DNA from: Eumeta japonica
Lineage: Eukaryota; Arthropoda; Insecta; Lepidoptera; Psychidae
Assembly: GCA_005406025.1 (NCBI GenBank)
Contig: BGZK01001582.1
Location: 1 to 64,000 of the forward strand
Direction of reading: 5' to 3'
DNA length: 64,000 nucleotides
The notes under the pieces were generated by a model. That model saw nothing but the letters and a program-made list of their open reading frames with translations, did no database searches and had not been told where the DNA came from. The translations under genes were made by a program, and so were the position numbers. Position 1 is the stretch's first letter. Each line of letters begins with the position of its first letter. This document shows positions 24,561 to 36,639 of this stretch, one piece after another.

Positions 24561-25825
24561 ATATAACCAAAACACATGAAATGAATTACTAATTAGTGAT
24601 TTTAAATTTATGTAAGGGTGGTTTTGTATATCGACAGAGACCTTGTTAATCATGCGGTCACGAAACCCCATAAATGAGTTCGTGATTTTATAAAATCGAC
24701 TGACATATAAACACGGTTTGTTTTTATTTCTAGTACTGAATATTTTTTTTTGTATTCCTATTTTTGTTTTAAATATATTACGGTTATACACAGTATTATC
24801 AATGCTTCGGTTTCTTAAAAATTCAAATTAAATATTTTCAACTGATTTGACACTGCAATGAATTTATTTCGTACGTGGATTTCCATTGGATAAACCATAA
24901 AGGGAATCTTAACTGTGGTAGCTTTAAAAATATACAAATGTTAAAAAAAAAACATTTCAAACCAATTTGAAACAACTTATAATTTTGTTAAGAATCTGCT
25001 TCTAAAGGTTGCAAAAAAAAAAAACTGTAATGCAAAAAATACTTAATATTTTCTGTTAAATTTAAGCCAACTCATAGAATATACAAGATTAAAATTTTGT
25101 CGGCATATCATAATTTATAACTTACAAACATATTGTACCGATTTATTTCTGTATACTCCGTTTCAAAATATCAAAACTAGTGTAATTAGTAAACTAAATT
25201 TAAAAAATTGATCATTAACTGGGTTTACAAGTATATATATTTTTAAATCGGTGCTAAGCTACTGATAAAATAATATCTAACGCACCTAAGGAATAATTCA
25301 TAGATAATTAAGAATTTTAAGTTGGTTGATCGGCCTTTGTTAGTAAAACTTTATGTATTTTTTAAAGTCAATGCAACAATTCAATCAAATAAGCAATGAA
25401 AGATACGAGCGTAGCAAATTAATGAAACAGAAGTATTAATAAAACTCCTAAATGAAACGCCATTCGCTCTTTTATACCTGTAGGTACTTTCGAAATCGAT
25501 ACTAAGCCAGCGACGACAGATTTATTGTATACCAAATTCTACGTAGAGAAAGATCATATTAATATATCATAGGCCTATAAGTTTTTGAGTATCATTATTT
25601 CTCAAGCGGAAAGTTCTATATTCAACGTGCCTATTTCACGTCTGTACGGGTTACCCGCGCAATAATTTACTTGTTCTCGTCACATCACGTACGGAAAAAG
25701 TTGTCGATGGTAATACAGCACTCAGACACGTGATTGCCACGACGTAAACCAAAAATAATAATGAAGATTTTTTATTACGCTATTAATATTAATTTAAGAC
25801 CAAAAGGTATATTGTTTATGGTGTA
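24561..25825. other. AT-rich non-coding DNA
   Basis: Nothing recognised. Confidence 0.5.
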
Positions 25826-25880
25826 CTAGCTACCCGTCCCGGCTTCACACGGGTGGCAATAATTACTTATGTTAGATTGC
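25826..25880 (+). repeat. Dispersed repeat start (CTAGCTACCCGTCCCGGCTT)
   Basis: CTAGCTACCCGTCCCGGCTT followed by CACACGGGTGGCAATAATTA matches a very common lepidopteran repeat terminus of the CTAGCTGNCCCGCCCGGCTTCGCNCGGGTG type. Related pieces lie reversed at 31290-31343 and forward at 59983-60005. Confidence 0.6.
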
Positions 25881-26099
25881 TTCTGATAGATAGATAGGAG
25901 CGGTCATGTGACGAAGTTTTGGCAGTTATCTATAGGTACAGTGATTTGCTACGATCGAAAAAAATGTATTATTAGAGGAAATGTGTTACAAAATTACCAA
26001 ATTTTGTGGTAGAGCTACACTATGGTCAATTTGACTGGAGCACGTAAATGAGCCGACTCAGCGATGTCATACTTTTACCGAATACAGGTCTGAAATAAC

Positions 26100-26320
26100 A
26101 GTTTCCGTTGTCACATTTCGTCCAGTCAGTGAGAGTTCTGGTGGCCCACTCCCTTTCATCAACCCGAAACCTCCCTCCGCTCTACATAAGCCCAGTTCTT
26201 TCTCTATCAGATATCCTATTCCTACCCAAGAGACCGGCAACGCACTGGAGACTTCTTCGTCCCGAGTCGCCATGGGCAGGGATGACCACATATACTTTTG
26301 GCTCGCATGTTCGTTTGCTC
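26100..26320 (+). repeat. Retroposon 3' fragment (AGACCGGCAACGCAC...CCATGGGC...CGTTTGCTCC)
   Basis: AGAGACCGGCAACGCACTGG, then CGCCATGGGCAGGGATGACC and CTCGCATGTTCGTTTGCTCC have the word order of a widespread lepidopteran LINE/SINE 3' region. A copy in the opposite direction lies at 33605-33830 and a scrap at 63225-63310. Reading frames over it on both strands are shadows. Confidence 0.6.
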
Positions 26321-27897
26321 CTTAAAAATGCTATAGAAAAAAAACACAAAATTCTGCCTATTCAATCTTTACTAAACTAGAGAAGATCACTTACTGGGTT
26401 AATCTAAGTATTTCCTGTAATTTTAATCAAAATCGGTCCACCCGTTTTTGACTTAATAGGAAATATACTGTTATGAACTGCGCTCCCGCTGAACACACGC
26501 ACTAAACGTACACTATTAGTGTACGTAGTGTAATTCTCCCACAAAAAAATATATCTGAGAATAGGATTCCCTAAGTCAAGTATAATCAACGACAAGCGAT
26601 TAACTGGTTATTGCGTTTTTGTATTTTTGAACATACGCCATCTGTTATTCTACGTGCTTCCACTGATCCTGCCCCAATCCTCGGACCCCGGATACGGTTA
26701 TTTCGTAACAATACATACACATACATCGACTTTTATATACATACAGATATATGTTCTGTAGACCCAAGGTTCGAGATATATGTAAAGTTATCCCATATTA
26801 ACGGTTTCCGCTTCCATAAATGAAGAATTTGTTTATATTTCATTTATAATGCCACGTTCACTAACCCTTAACGCTAGGAAGATTCCTTAAATCTCCATAT
26901 GCTACGATCTCGCTCCTACCTAGATTACCTAAACGCCTCTCTAGCTTCACTGACATCCATCAATCGTTTCGTGCAAGCTCGTCGATTTCGAGGGCTTACA
27001 GTTTGACTCGGTTTTAATACGCCATCAAATCGGTTTGCACATCTAGGCCGCCCCTTGTCGTGCACGTTCGTTCTATACATTTCCTTTCTCAGTCTGCAGT
27101 CTTCATTCGTTTCTTTCTGAAAGAGTATCCTACATTAAATAATCAAAAGAAACTTCATAAAGACACTGATTTATTAATCAGTCAATACGAAAAGTAACAA
27201 ATATTGTTTTTGGCAAAGGATTTTACTTGTTTCAAAGTTTGACTTTGGACTTTATGGAGCACCGCAGCAAACGCAACTTTAATAGATAATCGTTTTCTTC
27301 GAAGTTCAAACTAAGACGTTGTATTTGAGGGAATCGATACAAAGCTCCATATAATTGCAATTTTATAAGAATCGTGTGTTCAATATTCAATAAATTGATT
27401 GGTAATCAATTAAAAAGATCTGTGCAAGATAGGTATGTATGTAAATTATTTTCCGAAGACAGAAAATAATAATAATTCATAATGTGGTTAATAAATTAAC
27501 ATTTAATAAAACAATATCAAATTCATTAAAAATAACTGCGTGGTTTGTGTTGAAATGGAAAGCAAACATTCTATCATTCAGCAATAATGTGCATGATAAT
27601 GATTCAGAGGAAACTCCTAAAAACAACTCTTAAACCATGACCCGTGGACTTTGTAGACAACGATCAAACAAATTTAATAACGACCGTTAAAGACCAATCT
27701 AATAACATTCCATACCTTGAATAGGACAAAAATCTGTTCTGTCACTCCCTTGTCCGATCAATAATTACTAAGAATTGCCGTACGTAACGGCTAATTATTA
27801 TTATAATCCTTAATTATTTAGTTACTATTCAAATTTAATACTCATTCAAATCAAATACTTAATTTGTAATGACGTACGATCTCTCTGCCACACGCAG
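26321..27897. other. AT-rich non-coding DNA before the first visible Corin-like exon
   Basis: No exon seen. A short palindrome CGTACACTATTAGTGTACG lies near 26509-26527. The stretch presumably belongs to the intron that precedes exon 1. Confidence 0.5.
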
Positions 27898-28092
27898 TAC
27901 GTGTCCCGGGCCGTGGACAGCAACCGCACGCTGAGCGCGCCGTGGCCGGCGCCGCCCGAGCCGCCGCGCAACCCCGCGCCCGGCGTGTGCCTGCCGGTCA
28001 TCGTCAGCTTCTGCCACCAGCACAACGTGTCCTACAACTTCACCATATTCCCGAACTACATCGGCCACTTCGGCCAGAGGGACGCGCAGCAG
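27898..28092 (+). CDS. Corin: Corin-like exon 1 of those visible: linker and first part of the Frizzled domain
   Basis: The exon follows an acceptor ending CACGCAG and stops at a CAGCAG|GTGAGC donor. It holds 65 codons and is phase 0 at both ends. The translation begins with a proline-rich linker (around APWPAPPEPPRNPAPG) and then enters a Frizzled cysteine-rich domain at CLPVIVSFC, followed by HNVSYNFTIFPNYIGHFGQ. The pattern of paired cysteines, then Y/F, then PNYxGH is the hallmark of Frizzled domains, and these are Frizzled cysteines 1 and 2. NRT, NVS and NFT are potential N-glycosylation sites, as expected for an extracellular domain. An upstream exon must exist because the frame is open at the acceptor with no start codon signal. 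The reverse-strand and +3-frame ORFs over the same bases are shadows of this GC-rich exon. Confidence 0.85.
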
Positions 28093-28207
28093 GTGAGCGT
28101 CTAACGCCTACCCGCACTTCGTAATCAATCTCTGTGATGAAACTTCTTTAAGCACGCGGGACGGAAATTTAGTTCGGCATAGACAAGGTTAAACGTCACG
28201 TCACGTT

Positions 28208-28252
28208 CGCCCGTCATGCCCGTCACATTGCCCATCATGTTCTCCCGTCATG
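28208..28252 (+). repeat. Four short direct repeats of CCCGTCATG
   Basis: CCCGTCATG, CCCGTCAC, CCCATCATG and CCCGTCATG occur at 28210, 28219, 28231 and 28244, about 120 bp after the exon 1 donor. A run of ACGTCACGTCACG precedes them. Confidence 0.6.
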
Positions 28253-29055
28253 AGACTGTGATTTACGTAAAATGTAATACTTCTTATGGTAGCTCCTACT
28301 AAAGTGTTAAAATGAATTTTTCCATTATAAAGCAAATCGAATAATAATTATAACTCCAATAATAAAATTTATTAACACTATTTATACTTATCCCCCCAAC
28401 AAAATAGCTTTTATTTGAAACGAAAAATCTTTTACTCAAATCTCGTTTATCCCAATTATTTTCAACATTAAACATATATAATTAAAAATAATATTTAATT
28501 AAAAAAAAAAACCTTTTGACCATCACGGGGTACCCGGTAGTCTTGAAAAATTTATGGTAATATTAGAATTCATAATTAATAAATATGAATAAAGTAAATA
28601 TGTAGTAAAATAATAAAAAAAAAGGAAAATTTGTTTATAAAATCAATATGTTTTCTTATTATTTTAAATGTAATAATAATTAGAGAATATTTATATTTTA
28701 AATAGAAAATATATTTCGATTTAATAATATATCAGTGATTCGAATTCTTTTAGGAATTCTGTGAATTAATTAGTAATAAAAATAAATAATTTCAAGTCAA
28801 TTTTAATAATAATAAATTATAGTAGGGTGACGTCACACTAAATAAAACAGTAATAATAAATTCTTTTAAAATATTTTAAATGATATGTCAAATAACTCAA
28901 TGAAATCAATTTAATAATGAATTAATTTCAAACTTTATTTTGGGGAAAACAAATTCAAAGTAGAATAATAACATAAAAAATGGATGTTTAAGTCTTGAAA
29001 CAAACATTTGCTTAAAAATATAATTAATTTATGAATAAAAATCTTTATAAACCTT

Positions 29056-29060
<5 letters not shown>

Positions 29061-29107
<47 letters not shown>
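29061..29107. repeat. (AT)n microsatellite, 47 bp
   Basis: Uninterrupted AT dinucleotides in Corin-like intron 1. Confidence 0.95.
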
Positions 29108-29108
<1 letters not shown>

Positions 29109-29940
29109 CCGATTCCTTTGGCTCTCTCATTCGCACGTCTCCCTGTACAGCATACGTGTGTGTTAATGTATATCATATCGCTTGTGCAACGTTACGCCTC
29201 GCGATCACCGCGCATCAGCCACTCACACTCCCCATGCTGACGCACGTACACATGTTCCACATCAAAAGTTTCACTTCTTACGCATGTACACTATCAGCGC
29301 AGTGTACAATAATAACAATAAACACATAAGTATATAAGCACAGTTTAACCTGAAAGTATGTAATACATCAACAATATGTTCCTAATCGCCTTACGACATT
29401 GTGAGATTCGTCAGATTTTCCTTCAGTCACGTCAACGAAATAACAAGAATCGAGTCCACATTACAAGCGAAAAGAGATCCCACTCGTGCAGAGACCGATG
29501 TAAGGTATTTTTCAACAAAATTTGTTGGGCGTCCATGAAGCCTAACGGTATAACGAAGGAGCTTTCATTACCAACTGAAAATGTGAACAGTATACATTAA
29601 TACAGATTATTTTGTAAGCAATCTAAATTGTATATAAGGCCTCTAAATTAAGTGCTGAGGGAAAACGAGTACAAGCTCAAATCTTCATGTCAAACGTGAC
29701 ATATGTATGTGTGTTGCCAACGTTTTATAAACTAGTATATTTTGATTTCGACGTAACAGAATAAATATGTTGTTTATAATTAGAAAAACAACTAAGTTTC
29801 GGTCAAACAATTTGTTTTTTGTTTACGTATAATTCGAGATAAATAGAAGTTTATCAGAAAAAGTCAATAATATTGAAAACATTCCCTCGAATCTCGTAAC
29901 ACCTCGAACGGCGTAATTGGTTATTTAGATAACTCGTTAA
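29108..29940. other. Non-coding intron DNA
   Basis: The 74-codon open frame at 29376-29600 has no domain or splice context. The rest is AT-rich with no recognised feature. Confidence 0.45.
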
Positions 29941-29989
29941 ACTCCCTCAGAGAAAGAGAAAAAAAAGGAGCGATCAATCAATCATCCAT

Positions 29990-30180
29990 TAAAGCTGGTC
30001 CGACGCGAGCTCCAACTCGTGGGCGTTCCTGGACGGATTATGAGCGTGCGACGCCTCTCAATTAGGGGATTAGCGCGCCCGTCGGCGACCGCTCGACGTG
30101 CAATTAGCGGCGCAGACGTGCCGACGTGCTAAGCGGCGTCAACGCGTTAATTCAGAATATGGATGTCGCTTGTGTTGAAG
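29990..30180. other. GC-rich intronic island A
   Basis: CpG-rich, with words such as GGATTAGCGCGCCCGTCGGC and GCAATTAGCGGCGCAGACG. It contains AATTAG and GGATTA cores like homeodomain sites. No reading frame is convincing. Possibly a regulatory element. Confidence 0.35.
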
Positions 30181-30654
30181 GGCAACACCCATTTCGAGAT
30201 TTGCTCGGGAGATTCGTTTCAAGGGAGAGATCAATCAAATACACATGCACTGACGCATACGCACCTTTTCTCACATTTCCCTACACTCGAAACTGAATTA
30301 ATAAAATGTGTGTTTTACAATTATAAGTCAGAATAGGGCTTTCTTAAAAAAAATTTAAAACAATTTGTAATTTCACTATTATTATAATTATTTGATTTAG
30401 AAACTGGCACCAGCATGCTATCTAACCTGAGGTCTAATTCAATGCTTAAAAAGCTGTTAGATGCTTAAAATGTTAAATTCTCTTGATTTTAATAAATCGA
30501 TTTTATTATAAAATATACTTTCAAACAAAATTTTACAATATGACATTAATTATAGATAAAAAGCAATAAAATTTTATTAAAAGTGTTTGGAAGTTAGTTT
30601 ACTACATTGAATTACAAAATTATCAATGAAACCGTTGTAACTTGAATAATACTA

Positions 30655-30920
30655 TTGCATGCGTCGGGACAGTCCTGAGAAACAGTCAGTTCGGGGACTC
30701 ATTCTTCGGACGCCTCTCGTCCAGGTGTCCGGGGGCGCCGGCCGCGATCGTCTAGTCGACCTGTTGTTGTCATTTCTTATCGTTTTTCACTCCCGCCGAC
30801 AGCTATTTCACCCGGAAAACGAGTCGACCAACAAAGGCCCACACTTTCCGTGTTTTACCCGTCGAAGCGAAGTACTTTTCGTGACCGCCGGCTAGCGAGT
30901 CAGAATGATGTCTGGCGCAT
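30655..30920. other. GC-rich intronic island B
   Basis: About 260 bp of high GC (for example GGTGTCCGGGGGCGCCGGCC). A 78-codon frame is open, but it lacks a domain and good splice sites at its ends. Possibly regulatory or a repeat. Confidence 0.3.
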
Positions 30921-31289
30921 ATACCTGCGTCTGTCAGTGCATTTTTGTCTAGGGGCGATATAAACTAATAAAGGCGTGGGGTGACCTAAACAACTAGCGA
31001 TCACTCGTCTATTTCGCTGGGCGTAAATTTAAATTGCCCTATTTTTTATTATTCAAATGTACCCCCACTATTGCTGGCGTAGACATAGTTTATAATGAAT
31101 TACTTCATCTTCTATATCGGCCGAATTAGCTGCCCATTCTGCTTCGAATCACGGTCTTATTCTAGATGTATAATAATATTAAGAAATCAATAATTGTAGC
31201 TCGGGCTATAATTTCTTGTCAAATTTCAAACCTGCAGAAATCGTCTTTCCTAATAAAAAAATAACTGAATAACAAAATTTTATATTCGT

Positions 31290-31343
31290 CTTACGCGTGT
31301 ATTTTTCGCCACGTGAAGCGGGTGGGAGACAGCTAGTTTTTTT
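31290..31343 (-). repeat. Dispersed repeat fragment (CTAGCTGTCTCCCACCCGC, reverse strand)
   Basis: On the minus strand it starts CTAGCTGTCTCCCACCCGCT and continues with TTCACGTGGCG, related to the 25826 and 59983 termini. Confidence 0.5.
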
Positions 31344-32214
31344 AATATTATTATATCAACACCTCAATCCCCTTTGTGGGTATTAATTTCAACATGCTAA
31401 AAAATATTTTTTTGTTAAGTGTCAAACCTCCAGGAGCTGTAGGTTAAACGTTTTCAATTGTTTTTTTTTTTTATATTTAACTGCACTGCCCTCGGTGGAT
31501 GGAATTTCATAAAATTTATCGTCAATTGCGCTCGAAATCACAAAAAAATATTTGTGATGTTTCAAACCCGCATGGGTAACAAGGGTAGGTTTGAAACATT
31601 GATTAAGATTATTAATCAATGATTAATAGCAAGCATTATAAAGATAGCAAGATTAATTTTAAAAGTAATAAATGTATCTGTTACCTGTTCGCTTCGTTAA
31701 TCATTCTTTATTTTAATAAATAATAATAGATAACAATAAATATCAATAAACATATTTTAATACTAAAAACGCATTGGAGCTTAAATATGCAATAAATTAT
31801 TTTCGTAGATTAAATATAGAAGATTTAAAAAAAAATGATGATTGTAATAAAAAAGAAATCTAGTAGATTACGGACAATTAAAAAAAAATAACATGTCTCA
31901 TTTTCCTCTTCGACGTCGAATCTCTCAATAATAGACAAATCGAACACATCAAAATCAAAAGAAGAGATATCATCATCCAACTTTACACAGTTTCCATAAA
32001 AACAAATTGCGTGCGGAATAATACAGGTTTATAGCCATCATTATTTTAAATATTAAGTCCATAGTAGGGATTGAATAAATACTACATAGCCAGAAATGTA
32101 GATAACTCGCCCGAACAAGCTATTTTACATGAATGATGTAATTATTAATGTATTCATTGATGTAATCATTCATTCATCTTAATAATATACCGTAGGCTTA
32201 ACCGATCTTATACA

Positions 32215-32340
32215 TGGCCTAACATTTGAGCCATCACATGTTCTTGGTGTGTACTAATTTTCATTAAGATTGGTCAAGCCGTTCTAGAGTTATAAGGAAA
32301 CATTCAGACAGACAGATAGACAAACAAAAATAATAAAAAA
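32215..32340 (+). repeat. Single CACATGTT...CAGACAGACAG unit
   Basis: GAGCCATCACATGTTCTTGG, then ATTTTCATTAAGATTGGTCA, AGCCGTTCTAGAGTTATAAG and CAGACAGACAGATAGACAAA match the monomer of the 3.2-4.0 kb array. Confidence 0.72.
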
Positions 32341-33378
32341 ATGTATAATATGAATCACTGCTTCATAAAACGATTATTTATCACAAAATTAGGTGAAAAA
32401 AATAAAGGTACAGACAGAACCAATAGATTTATATAGTGATTTTTTACAATATACATTATTCTTTTATGATGTCCATTGTTAAATTTCTGTAGAAAATACA
32501 TAAGATTTGAACACATGTTTGTATTAAAAAGGTACGTAAACTACTATTACTTCTCTGTATTGTGATTCAAAAATGAAAATTCCGAAATTTTATTAAAAAA
32601 AAATATAACCTTATATCACGTTTATTAGCAGAATCACAAACACAAACTTGTAGTTTTCTTTGTCACAAAAATAAAAAAAAAAGTAATTACTTGGCAAATT
32701 TGATTTTGATCTACATATTAAGGTATACAGATAAACCTAATATTAATCCTCTCTTACATTTGGCATGAACGGACAGTTCGATTGGATGTACGAAGTTAGC
32801 TAAAGAAACTAAATTTTACTGCGCAGTCGTATGTAATAAATTACGAATGAGAACCCAACAAAAAGACTCGAGGGAGGAGACTAATATGACAACAAATTTA
32901 GGAACACTAAATCAAAGCACATAAAGATCTTGCTAAATTCTTTGCCGGTGTGAAGTTGGCGCTGTAGTGTCGAACGAATATAAATATACGTATTTGTCGA
33001 AATCTCGTTCGGCCATTACCTACATGATGCTACCTGCGCTGTTATTCAAATGCGTCTAATTTCATATCGGAATAGTTTTTCGGTACCTACTGTAGTAATA
33101 ACTCGAAGAAATGTGGGAGCGGATTCACGGAATTAGATTTTAGTTGAACTGTTATGGATTCGCGGGCAGAATCTGTTGAATATCTTGACCTACAAATATT
33201 TTCATTTTTATTTATTGTCTGTATATTTGACGATAAATAATTAATAAAAAAAATTGGATTGTTTAGAAGTATTTACGACTTACCCTATATTTTTTTACCT
33301 TACGACTCTTTTCTCGTTATCTCATCAATTCATTATCTACGGCTCAAACCGATTTGTTTAAATGTGTCACACACAGCT

Positions 33379-33479
33379 GACAGTTGCTATTGATAAACTG
33401 TCAAGTTGCTATTGATAAACTGTCAAGTTGCTATTGATAAACTATCAAGTTAATATTGATAAACTATCGAGTTGATATT
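33379..33479. repeat. 22-bp minisatellite, about 4.5 copies
   Basis: The unit AGTTGCTATTGATAAACTGT plus two bases repeats with a 22-bp period. The last two copies carry substitutions (AATATTGATAAACTATC). Confidence 0.9.
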
Positions 33480-33604
33480 GGCTTGTTTCGACCAACTTCA
33501 GAACGGGCTTTCAAGTCAAATGATAATAAAATACACAGAGTGCTTTCTAGCTTCTAGTATACATAGTACTGGTTCTAAACTTAGATACTGTTCCATTGGT
33601 ATTG

Positions 33605-33830
33605 TTTTTTTTATAGCGTAGTCGAAAGGCAAATGAGCAGACGAGCTATCAGGGAGTAGATAGATGGTCACCGCCGCCCATTAACAATCAGAGTCATTAG
33701 TGCGCTGCCAGCCTCATGGGAGAAAATAAGATATCCAACAGCGAGGGATTGGGTCGATGGAAGGGATAGAGGGAGAAGTGGAAAGTGAAATAAAACATTG
33801 AAATTAAAAATAGGGATACAAATTCCTTAT
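33605..33830 (-). repeat. Retroposon 3' fragment, reverse of the 26.1-kb family
   Basis: AGGCAAATGAGCAGACGAGC, then GGTCACCGCCGCCCATTAAC and GCGCTGCCAGCCTCATGGGA, then a purine-rich stretch (GAGGGATTGGGTCGATGGAA onwards) ending TTGAAATTAAAAATAGGGAT. The purine-rich part reappears at 54790-54975. Confidence 0.6.
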
Positions 33831-34179
33831 TTTGTGAAATAAATATAAAAATTACAAGAACTTTTTGAAAACCCTTCACGTGTAAATGCCACAATAAAAC
33901 GCTCAATGTTAGGGACAAGTCTGAACCGAAAACAATCTTTTCTTTATCAAAAAGAAAACTTCTGCGAATTTAACAAATATGGCGCAATTTAAAATTTTCT
34001 ACAACATTTCTAAATTGAATTTTTTTTAACTATCCCTCGATTTTATAAATATTCTATGACACATTTGAATCTATCACATCTAAGTGTTTTTCGTATGAGC
34101 ATAAATCGAAACAAATATCATACAAGTCACAATGGGCATATTCGACGTTTAAACGATTACGATCTACAAAACGATCCAT

Positions 34180-34480
34180 ACTGAGCGCTCAGCGCCGGCG
34201 TCGCGCGGACCACAATACACTGCAGCCCGTATAATGCTAGACAGATAAAAAAGCGAACAAAAGCCCTCAGGTATAATGTATCACGCAACATAACAATGCG
34301 GGCCTTTGGAATAACGCGCCATTATTTATTACACCCGCCGCGCCATCCGCTCGCGCACCGGCGCGGGCGGCGTCCTTCAGGGAAAACCTATCGGATAAAT
34401 TGACACAATAGGTAGATAAGTTGCCGTGCTGGGTCGTGGATGTGTCTATTTCAGCTCGTCGACATTTTCTCAGGTGCAAG
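34180..34480. other. GC-rich intronic island C
   Basis: Contains TGAGCGCTCAGCGCCGGCGT and CGCTCGCGCACCGGCGCGGG separated by AT-rich DNA with TAATAAATAATGGCGC. A 70-codon minus-strand frame is open but has no recognisable domain. Candidate regulatory DNA; nothing firm. Confidence 0.3.
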
Positions 34481-34714
34481 ACTACGCGAGGATTGAATTA
34501 AATAGTATCGAGAACCGACATTTATCATTTGCCGACATTTATCATTAGTATGCACTTCGTAGAGTGGATGAGTGGTAGATGTACGTGCGTGCTACATACA
34601 TATGTCGACACCCGTCACACAACAACATCGGCCCCCTGGCTGGCTGCCGCCGGAGCCGTCAACAGACACGTAGCTTTTTATGAATTCGTTCATGCCTGTG
34701 CGCCGTCGCGCTCA

Positions 34715-34870
34715 TTGTGTATATATAAAACCGGCCAAGTGCGTGTCGGGCCACGCGCATTGTAGGGTTCCGTAATTGCTCGTCATAGTATACGGTATTT
34801 TTGTTTGATACTGTGAACCTATTAATTGGGTTCACGGTGTAACAGCTAATAACGTCTAAAAGGAACTCCC
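34715..34870 (+). repeat. Dispersed repeat fragment (ACCGGCCAAGTGCGTGTCGG)
   Basis: AAACCGGCCAAGTGCGTGTC, then GGCCACGCGCATTGTAGGGT and TCCGTA match a widespread arthropod repeat that begins CCGGCCAAGTGCGAGTCGGACTC and continues to AGGGTTCCGTA. Recognised from memory. Confidence 0.6.
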
Positions 34871-35699
34871 ATAGAACGCGTGTTAGGGGATGTCATGATT
34901 ATATTTTTCCATAATTTTACATGGTTACGTTATTTTATATTTATTACCTATTTTACACAACCGACAACGTCATCTAAGTAATTTTTAATGGAATCAATAT
35001 GAAATTTTGTTTTCTACTGCCCCAAGAACACTTTATAAGTTGGTCGCCTATTGCTCGTTGACTTATAAAGCCTACTTAGCTGTGATTTTTTTTATTTGTT
35101 TATTTATTATACTTACTGCTATCGAGAATTTTTTAACATATCCAAAAATAACTATTTACATTGTAGTTATAATAAATAAAAATGAGCAATCTTAAATCTT
35201 AATATTTTACAAACGAATCTCCTAAATCGTAAAATGCTTTCTACGGATCTGCAATGTTTTTGAATAAGTTATCCATACATACGACACAATACATGTGAAA
35301 TACAATACAACCCATACATACGAAAAATTTGAAAGGCGGTTGTCCCTGCAGGCTGAAACTTCTTACTACTTTCAATTTCAGTGTTTAAAAAATAAACAAG
35401 CAGTAAATTATTGTGGTCACGCCCAAAAAATCGATTTTAATATTTTTCCAAGCTCTCCGAGCTCAAAAATATAGTTCTGATACGTTTTGAGCTATTCCAG
35501 TTCCAAAATACAGTTAAAATATTAATTAAAAATAAGATTTCATTAACATTTTCAATTATATATGTTATCTTTTGTACATCTTGTTCGATTTTGATCTGCT
35601 TTTCGGCATCCGACGCAACTTTATAAACAGAAAAGGATGACCGAGTAACAAACATCAATCCATCAAAAATTTCACTTTTAATTTTGAAAAAATTCTTTG

Positions 35700-36175
35700 T
35701 TTCGAATTTTCGTTAACATTATATCTCAAACGAACTAACCAATTTTATACAATATGCAACGGTCTATGTAGTTATTTAGAAGGAATAGCCGTTTAGATTT
35801 TGGAAAGTTTCGATAGAATGGTTTAAAATTATTCTAAAAAAACTAATAATTTTAGAAATAAATTTCTCTAACAATATCTCTTGAAAAAAGCAACCGATCT
35901 TGATATTGTTGTGATGTTGACATTATTTTTTAAGGAAAATAACTTGATAAATTTTGGAATTTATCGGTAGAGTACTTTACAAAATATCGTAAAGTACACT
36001 TTTTGGAAAAAATCTCTAACGGTATATATTGAACAAATCAACCGATTTGTATGCAGCATACAGCAGTCGATGCGACTGTTTAAGGAAAAGAGCTAATTAG
36101 ATTTTGGTATCGATCGTTTGATTGGTCAACCATCAGATTGGTCTATAATTAGGTAGTTCTTTCAAAAAAATATTT
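35700..36175 (+). repeat. Degenerate tandem array, about 150-bp period, three monomers
   Basis: Monomers start near 35715, 35870 and 36018. Each runs from AACNNTATATCTNNAACGAA through CAACCGATNTTGAT and TTTTTAAGGAAAATAGCTNA to a GATTTTGGAA block. A possible degenerate fourth partner leads into CATTTTCGAATG and CCGTTCAAAAGTTATGAG before the CA-rich tail. Old and diverged. Confidence 0.62.
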
Positions 36176-36321
36176 TTCTTATAACTTTCTTTTTGAGATT
36201 CCTCAAAGCTTACCAGGCAGAATTAGATCAACGTTGAAGATAGCCTAAGCTAAGTGGACCATTTTCGAATGTCGCGTACTTTGTTTCGATCAATTAATCC
36301 GTTCAAAAGTTATGAGTGGTT

Positions 36322-36388
36322 TACATACATACACGCAGACGCACATGCACACGCATGCGCACGTGCACACGCTCACACATACACACAT
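36322..36388. repeat. CA/CG-rich alternating tract
   Basis: A simple-sequence stretch of ACAC, GCAC and ATAC words. Positions 36339-36372 alternate purine and pyrimidine strictly for 34 bp. Confidence 0.85.
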
Positions 36389-36639
36389 CCATTCATACAT
36401 TGGGCAAATGGTCGAAATAAATTTCTAGGAAGCTAACATGTCAAGATCTGATGAAAATTCGATTTTCGCAAATAGCACTGAAAACAGTAACTGCCCCATT
36501 TTTTTAAATTTTACAATGTTTATAGTAGAAAGTAAAAACTAACTCATATGTTTAAATTACTCTTGCTTTTGCTTGCTTTAGCCTTACTAGGTTATTACCA
36601 TAAACCTATAAAACTTTTTTTTTAAATTGACGCATATTT

